Assembly (NCBI RefSeq): GCF_016907955.1
Contig: NZ_JAFBCX010000006.1
Location: forward strand, 577,914-641,913
Direction: 5' to 3'
From: Lentzea nigeriaca
Lineage (GTDB): Bacteria > Actinomycetota > Actinomycetes > Mycobacteriales > Pseudonocardiaceae
Length of the DNA stretch: 64,000 nt
The notes beneath the pieces are model-generated. The model made no database searches, was not told the origin of the DNA, and saw only the letters and a list, made by a program, of their open reading frames with translations. The position numbers were made by a program, and so were the translations under genes. Each line of letters opens with the position of its first letter. Positions within the stretch are counted from its first letter, which is position 1. This document shows positions 59,397 through 64,000 of the stretch, in pieces.

Positions 59397-60152
59397 TCAC
59401 ACCAACGGAAGTTGTGTGCCCAAACACCCCGCAGGCGCCAGTTCTCCCCGCACCAGCTTCGCGAATCTGGCCACGAACGGCTGCCACACCTCCTCGAAGT
59501 CGCGGTGGGCCTCGGTCAGGAAGTCCAGGTCGAAGTGGTGCGGCCGCGCGACCGCAGCCGACTCAGGATCTTTCGCCGCCCAGTTCAGGACGATTTCCGG
59601 CGTCGTCTCGATGTGGAACTGCAGTCCGTACGCACTCGTTCCGACCCGAAAGGCCTGGTTCGGATATTTCGGGGACGCCGCAAGATGCTCCGCACCGGGT
59701 GGCAGCACGTGCACCTCGTCATTGTGGAACTGCAACACGTCCGGCGTCCACGGCAGATCCGCGAACAGCGGATCGTTCCCCGCGACATCCCGCTTCGCCA
59801 CGAGCAGCACCCCGACCTCGGGCCCCTGCGGTCCTTTCCGGACCTGCCCACCGGTGGCCACCGCGAGCAGCTGGGCCCCCAGACAGACCGCCAGGGTGGG
59901 CACCCGCTGCGCGACGGCGTTGCTCAACAGCCGCCGTACGTCAGCGAGCCAAGGGTGCCGCACGTCGTCAAGCGCCCCCATCTCGCCACCGAGGCAGATC
60001 AGCCCCTGGTAGCCGTCGAGGGTCTGCGGCGCGGGCTCGTCCTGCAGCGACACGAGGTGCAGGTCGATGCCATCAGCCTCCAGCCAGTCCCCCAGCTTGG
60101 CCAGCGGGTCGGACTGCGAGGGCTGCAGGACGAGCAAACGCGGTGCGGTCAC
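59397..60152 (-). CDS. Class I glutamine amidotransferase-like protein
   Basis: A 251-residue GATase1 protein. The nucleophile Cys is in PTLAVCLGAQLLAVATGGQV near residue 90, and the catalytic His and Glu are in YGLQFHIETTPEIV near 187. The oxyanion strand is LICLGGEMGALDD. It belongs to the GMP synthase-like/PuuD-like stand-alone group that acts on glutamine or on gamma-glutamyl compounds. GTG start. It is not in an operon with a synthetase. Confidence 0.85.
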   Translation of the reverse strand: MTAPRLLVLQPSQSDPLAKLGDWLEADGIDLHLVSLQDEPAPQTLDGYQGLICLGGEMGALDDVRHPWLADVRRLLSNAVAQRVPTLAVCLGAQLLAVATGGQVRKGPQGPEVGVLLVAKRDVAGNDPLFADLPWTPDVLQFHNDEVHVLPPGAEHLAASPKYPNQAFRVGTSAYGLQFHIETTPEIVLNWAAKDPESAAVARPHHFDLDFLTEAHRDFEEVWQPFVARFAKLVRGELAPAGCLGTQLPLV

Positions 60153-60177
60153 ACATGTGAGCCTATGTCGACTTGAC

Positions 60178-60615
60178 TCAGCAATGACACGCGACCTCAG
60201 AAACACCAGCCAGCACCGACGCATCAGACTCGACCGGGTATCCGGCCTCCCGCCAGGCCGTGATGCCGCCGGCCAGCCGCTTCACGCGATACCCCCGCTG
60301 CGACAGCGCGAGCGCCCCCTTGGTGGCGGCGTTGCACTGGAAACTCTCGCAGTAGCAGATGTAGACCAGGTTCGCGTCGAGGTCGAGCTGCTCGGGCAGA
60401 TCCCGGTAGGGCAGGTTGATGGCCCCGGGAATGCGCCCCTGCGCGAACGCCTCCGGACTCCGCGTCTCGACCAGGACGTACCCGCTGGTGTTGCCGGCCA
60501 GCATGTCCCGGTACACGTCGTCGGGATCGGCCTCCAACGCGAGCTCGGCGGCGAAGAAGACCACGGCGGCTGTCGGGTCGGCGGCGGGAAAGCGCAGTGC
60601 GTTGGTCATGCCCAA
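60178..60615 (-). CDS. Rhodanese-like sulfurtransferase
   Basis: A 145-residue single rhodanese domain: LVETRSPEAFAQGRIPGAIN (CDC25/rhodanese motif), LVYICYCESFQCNAATKGAL containing the active-site-type Cys in a CNAATKG loop, and GYRVKRLAGGITAWREAGYP. The loop differs from the usual CRxGxR, as in AsnC-linked rhodaneses. The protein ends in CHC. It is divergent from an AsnC-type regulator with 76 nt between, so that regulator probably controls it. An internal ATG (60609) is an alternative start. Confidence 0.85.
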   Translation of the reverse strand: MGMTNALRFPAADPTAAVVFFAAELALEADPDDVYRDMLAGNTSGYVLVETRSPEAFAQGRIPGAINLPYRDLPEQLDLDANLVYICYCESFQCNAATKGALALSQRGYRVKRLAGGITAWREAGYPVESDASVLAGVSEVACHC

Positions 60616-60690
60616 GATCCTGCTGGGGACGACTCCCCTTTGGACATGCGAAAGTCCAGGCGTTGCCCACCTTCTACCTATGATTCCACG

Positions 60691-61152
60691 GTGGAACTCG
60701 ACCCTGTGGACTGGAAGATCCTGTCGCTCCTCCAGGCCGACGGCCGCATGTCGTTCACCGCCCTGGGCCGCGAGGTGTCCCTGTCCGCCCCGGCCGTGAC
60801 CGAACGCGTCCGCCGCCTCGAATCGCTGGGCGTGATCACCGGCTTCGTCGCGGTGGTCTCCCCGTCCCGCCTGGGCCTGCCGATCGAGTCGATCGTGCGG
60901 GTACGAGTCCGCTCCCTGGACACACCGCGCTTCCGAGACACGGTCCTGTCACTGCCGCAGATCCTCGATGCAGACCACGTGACGGGAGATGACTGCTGGC
61001 TGCTGCGCGTCGTGTGCCGCTCGATGGTCGAGCTCGAGGACCTCGTCGAGGTGATGCAACGCTACGGCGACACGACCACCTCCCTCGTCTTCTCCTCCCA
61101 CGTGCGAAACCGCCCGCTGAGCCCGGACCTCTTCACTGACACGAGTGGTTGA
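60691..61152 (+). CDS. Lrp/AsnC family transcriptional regulator
   Basis: A 153-residue regulator: the N-terminal helix-turn-helix VDWKILSLLQADGRMSFTAL with SLSAPAVTERVRRLESLGVI, and the C-terminal RAM effector domain (VRVRVRSLDTPRFRDTVLSL; VTGDDCWLLRVVCRSMVELE). GTG start. Divergent from the rhodanese gene; such pairs are common and probably respond to an amino acid or sulfur compound. Confidence 0.92.
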   Translation: MELDPVDWKILSLLQADGRMSFTALGREVSLSAPAVTERVRRLESLGVITGFVAVVSPSRLGLPIESIVRVRVRSLDTPRFRDTVLSLPQILDADHVTGDDCWLLRVVCRSMVELEDLVEVMQRYGDTTTSLVFSSHVRNRPLSPDLFTDTSG

Positions 61153-61310
61153 TGTCCTGATCCACGCCTGAGCCCCTCTGGTAGATGTCCTGATTTCATG
61201 GTCATCCGCCTCGCGACATGAGGAAGCGCGCGACGGAGCCAACGGCGGAGCCAAGGCACGCCCCGAAACCACGAAGCGAGCCGGACAGACCGGACGACCG
61301 CCACCCGCAC

Positions 61311-62117
61311 TCACCACTTGTACTCGGACCAGTCGGACACGGCGCGAAACCCGATCCCCTGGTACACCGAGTTGGCCGTGGGATTGGCGAGATCCGCAGT
61401 CAGCACAACATGTTCAGCCCCAGCCTCATGAGCCCACCGGCTGACCGCAGCGGTGACCGCCGCCCCATACCCGCGCCGGCGATGGTCAGGCGGTGTGTAA
61501 ACCGGCCCGACCCGAGACACTCCAGCAACAGGCGACGTGCTCCCGGCCCAGGCCACCACGACCCCGTCGACCTCCCACAGCACATGCCCGGCCGGCATGT
61601 TCCGGCTGCCGCGCATCACCTCCTCGGCTTCGTCCCGCTCGAGCCCGTCCAGCTCGGCGACGAACCGCACCCACCACTCGGTGACCAGATCCTCGTCGGC
61701 CGCACCAGCGACACGAGCCTTGCCAGGAACTCGCGGCATGACGAGTTCGCCCAGCCGATACAGCCGAAGCCGATAAGTCTCGCGGCCGCCGTCGCGCCAC
61801 AAGGCCCGGAACGCCTCGACGCACTCCACAGGCCCGGTGACAGCGTCGATCGGCTGCCCGCACAGAGCCTCGGCGACCGCCGCGGCCGCGGCGGGTGGCA
61901 TGGCGGCGACGTGGAGAGGCCGGCCCTCCATCCGGGTGGCGGCGCCTACCAGGGTTCCGTTGGCGTGCAACGAGAGCAGGGCTGCCGGTGGGCGCAGGCC
62001 GCGGAGCGCCGAGTCCACTGTGGTCAGGTGGACGCTGTGGTTCACCGGGTCGGCGTTGAGGAAGTCGCCGGCTACTGCCAGGAAGTCCTCGAGAGTGTCG
62101 TGGACTAGCGCTTCCAC
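61311..62117 (-). CDS. GNAT family N-acetyltransferase (tandem paralogue A)
   Basis: A 268-residue GNAT protein. The N-terminal half is degenerate; the C-terminal half has HVLWEVDGVVVAWAGSTSPV and the acetyl-CoA loop GPVYTPPDHRRRGYGAAVTA near residue 205, then ADLANPTANSVYQGIGFRAV. It is a clear paralogue of the gene just upstream. GTG at 62117 aligns its start (VEALVHDTLEDF) with the paralogue's (MDAVVHTTLASF). The overlap of 13 nt shows co-translation. Confidence 0.85.
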   Translation of the reverse strand: MEALVHDTLEDFLAVAGDFLNADPVNHSVHLTTVDSALRGLRPPAALLSLHANGTLVGAATRMEGRPLHVAAMPPAAAAAVAEALCGQPIDAVTGPVECVEAFRALWRDGGRETYRLRLYRLGELVMPRVPGKARVAGAADEDLVTEWWVRFVAELDGLERDEAEEVMRGSRNMPAGHVLWEVDGVVVAWAGSTSPVAGVSRVGPVYTPPDHRRRGYGAAVTAAVSRWAHEAGAEHVVLTADLANPTANSVYQGIGFRAVSDWSEYKW

Positions 62118-62944
62118 CAGTACTCCGCCCAGTCGTCGAGTGGTTGGTAGCCGATGCGTTGGTAGATCGAGTTGGAGATCGGGTTGGTCAGGTCGGCGAA
62201 GAGGAGCACTTCGGCGGCGCCCTGGTCGAGGGCCCATTGGCTGGCCATGGCGCTCACGGCGGCGCCGTAGCCGTGTCGGCGGTGGTCGGGTGGGGTGTAG
62301 ACCGGACCGATTCTGGTCATGCCGGCTTGCGGGATGCTGGCCACGGCCCAGGCAACGGGAGTGCCGTCGAGTTCCCAGAGGGCGTGACCGTTGCCCAGGC
62401 GCAGAGAGGTGCGCATGACTTCGATGGTCTCTTCGCCCGGTGCTTCTGGCACGGCTTCCGCGGTGAAGGCTTTGCGCCAGGCACCCAGCAGCTCGACGTC
62501 GTCTTCGGTGGCCATGCGGCCTGAGCCGGGGACGGTGGGTGTGGCGAGGGTGCCCAGGCGGTAGAGCCTTGTGGCAAGGGATTCGGTGAAGGTCTTGCCT
62601 GAAGCCTCGGCGAAGGCGGCGGCGAAGGCGTGTGATCTTTGCTGCGGGCCGGTGACGCCTGGGGCGTCCTGGTCGATCTCGCCGGCCACCTGTACCGCCA
62701 GGGTTGCTGCTTCGATCGGGAGGTCGGCTGCTTGGTACGGCCAGGGTGGGGTGCGGATCAGGGAGCCGACCACTTCCTCTTGGTCGTGGAAGGTGATCAG
62801 GATCGGGGGCTCGGCTGTCGCCGGGAGACGGCGGATGCGATCCAGTGAGGTGAGAGCCACCGTGTTGCGCACCGGATCGGCTGCGAGCCGATCGTGGGTG
62901 GCGGCGTCGAAGGAGGCCAGGGTGGTGTGCACGACCGCGTCCAT
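62105..62944 (-). CDS. GNAT family N-acetyltransferase (tandem paralogue B)
   Basis: A 279-residue GNAT protein with the same layout as its downstream neighbour: HALWELDGTPVAWAVASIPQ and GPVYTPPDHRRHGYGAAVSA near residue 215, then ADLTNPISNSIYQRIGYQPL. The codon choice (more GGT/GTG/TCG with T-rich third positions) looks slightly different from paralogue A, although both share the HDRRxGYG loop. The pair arose by tandem duplication. The substrate is unknown. Confidence 0.85.
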   Translation of the reverse strand: MDAVVHTTLASFDAATHDRLAADPVRNTVALTSLDRIRRLPATAEPPILITFHDQEEVVGSLIRTPPWPYQAADLPIEAATLAVQVAGEIDQDAPGVTGPQQRSHAFAAAFAEASGKTFTESLATRLYRLGTLATPTVPGSGRMATEDDVELLGAWRKAFTAEAVPEAPGEETIEVMRTSLRLGNGHALWELDGTPVAWAVASIPQAGMTRIGPVYTPPDHRRHGYGAAVSAMASQWALDQGAAEVLLFADLTNPISNSIYQRIGYQPLDDWAEYWWKR

Positions 62945-62989
62945 GAGTTCATGAGACCAGGGTGGGCAAGCGAAATTAAGCGGGCACGC

Positions 62990-63039
62990 AGAAGACCCCT
63001 GCGGGGAGCACGTTGGTGCTCGACCCGCAGGGGTCTTCT
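62990..63039 (-). terminator. rRNA operon terminator
   Basis: AGAAGACCCCTGCGGG / CCCGCAGGGGTCTTCT is a 16-bp perfect stem with a 17-nt loop that itself can pair (GAGCAC/GTGCTC). It lies just beyond the 3' end of 5S rRNA. Confidence 0.88.
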
Positions 63040-63049
63040 GGAAAATTGT

Positions 63050-63166
63050 CCGGCGGCGACCTACTCTCCCACACCGTAACCAGTGCAGTACCATCGGCGC
63101 AGAAGGGCTTAACTACCGGGTTCGGAATGGGACCGGGTGTTTCCCCAACGCTATAACCACCGAAAC
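63050..63166 (-). rRNA. rrf: 5S rRNA
   Basis: About 117 nt. The minus strand begins GTTTCGGTGGTTATAGCGTT, contains CCCGGTCCCATTCCGAACCC and GGTTACGGTGTGGGAGAGTA, and ends GGTCGCCGCCGGAC, all standard 5S landmarks. The ends pair to form helix I. It lies downstream of 23S in the rrn operon. Confidence 0.95.
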
Positions 63167-63244
63167 TCTGTGGAGTTGTACCTGCGGCGATCGGTGCCGC
63201 TCGGTTCTTCCAGAACCGCACAGTGGATGCGTAGCGTCTTTGTA

Positions 63245-64000
<756 letters not shown>

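Overview
The window is high-GC actinobacterial chromosome. Gene content and order fit a Pseudonocardiaceae-type actinomycete (Lentzea, Saccharothrix or Amycolatopsis-like): frequent GTG starts, 4-nt start/stop overlaps, an initiator tRNA with C1:U72, a tmRNA tag ending in ALAA, a WhiB7 with an AT-hook, and blocks syntenic with Mycobacterium (smpB-ftsX-ftsE-prfB; UPF0182-ylbL-DUF2342-ThiF-like-ABC1-whiB7-uvrD2; DUF4191-RDD-glnA-glnE). The species assignment is inference.

Layout. 1-3 kb: 5' part of a large secreted protein, a 1.2 kb non-coding stretch and tRNA-Ala. 3-16 kb: accessory metabolism (phenylacetate-CoA ligase-like enzyme, DsbA-like thioredoxin protein, MFS exporter, HrpB helicase, a broken cholesterol oxidase remnant, a short GT1 glycosyltransferase, an HD hydrolase, and a permease / N-acyltransferase / N-acylamino-acid racemase operon). 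16-22 kb: a glycopeptide-resistance locus, with vanR-vanS-like genes on the plus strand facing vanH-vanA-vanX on the minus strand. 22-29 kb: tmRNA, a NarL-type two-component system, smpB, ftsX, ftsE and prfB. 29-46 kb: two identical initiator tRNA genes and the conserved block from UPF0182 to uvrD2, interrupted by a decayed non-coding island near 34 kb. 45-58 kb: the glutamine synthetase block (DUF4191, RDD protein, glnA, glnE), with a degraded IS605/IS1341-type tnpB inserted between the RDD gene and glnA. 58-63 kb: phosphate transporter, amidotransferase, rhodanese, AsnC regulator and two tandem GNAT paralogues. 63-64 kb: the 3' end of an rRNA operon (5S and part of 23S, minus strand).

Regulation visible in the sequence: a four-half-site GlnR box upstream of glnA; a WhiB7-type promoter with an AT-rich block just upstream of the -35, followed by an upstream reading frame and an intrinsic terminator before whiB7; and palindromes before vanH and before the MFS gene. 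The window combines inducible resistance (vanRS/vanHAX, whiB7) with ribosome rescue (ssrA, smpB). I see no CRISPR array, no prophage and no biosynthetic gene cluster. The least explained material is the whiB7 leader and its downstream small genes, a 24-bp perfect inverted repeat near 33.9 kb, and an inverted copy of the tRNA-fMet 5' end.
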